From positions 1 to 5,563 of the forward strand of contig JAJZSX010000185.1 in NCBI GenBank assembly GCA_021849435.1: a DNA stretch of 5,563 nucleotides, in the 5' to 3' direction. A program made the position numbers and the translations under genes. Positions 5,549 through 5,563 of this stretch are shown piece by piece (the first letter of the stretch is position 1; each line of letters starts with the position of its first letter). Under the pieces are notes generated by a model. The model was not told where the DNA came from. It made no database searches and saw only the letters and a list, made by a program, of their open reading frames with translations. This DNA is from Actinomycetes bacterium (GTDB taxonomy: Bacteria; Actinomycetota; Acidimicrobiia; Acidimicrobiales; RAAP-2).

Positions 5549-5563
5549 GCCTCGCGAGACTGA

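Noticed and set aside
1..5563. tRNA, rRNA, riboswitch, CRISPR array, insertion sequence or attachment site
   Set aside because: Reading both strands gave no tRNA-like cloverleaf, regularly spaced repeats, transposase motifs or long terminal repeats; spacers are short and hold only the small sites listed.

Overview
The window is about 60% G+C with strongly G/C-biased third codon positions, and every well-supported protein gene lies on the minus strand. It looks like a chromosomal segment of a free-living bacterium, most likely an actinomycete-lineage organism (Actinomycetota, possibly Acidimicrobiia). This placement is an inference from three things: the type of stand-alone NifX-like protein and HTH_34-type regulator, the LivH/LivM sequence style, and start codons that sit 6-7 bases after -10-like hexamers, as in leaderless genes. 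No phage, transposon, CRISPR or RNA gene was seen.

Layout, read in the direction of transcription from the right edge to the left edge. (1) At 4988-5548 there is a five-helix membrane protein whose 5' end may lie outside the window. It overlaps by 11 bp a small winged-helix regulator (4645-4998), forming a coupled pair. (2) The gap 4463-4644 holds a possible 35-codon plus-strand ORF (4489-4596) with a good ribosome binding site, divergent from the next gene. (3) At 3038-4462 there is a full-length group II PLP-dependent amino acid decarboxylase. (4) After a 221-bp spacer comes a GNAT acetyltransferase (2352-2816), then a NifX-like metal-cluster-domain protein (1859-2188). (5) After a further spacer that holds a promoter and an operator-like palindrome come livH (627-1505) and livM (1-622, cut by the edge), the two membrane permeases of a branched-chain amino acid type ABC transporter.

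The genes form at least three functional blocks rather than one pathway: amino acid import (livH-livM, presumably continuing to ATPase genes outside the window), amino acid decarboxylation with a possible acetylation partner, and a regulator/membrane-protein pair. A decarboxylase followed by a GNAT enzyme could make and acetylate an amine, but the 221-bp spacer and a separate promoter in front of the GNAT gene argue that they are transcribed independently.

The window is mostly ordinary. The observations most worth checking are the small plus-strand ORF, the set of promoter/start arrangements that suggest leaderless mRNAs (which decide the start of the NifX-like gene), and the palindrome upstream of livH.
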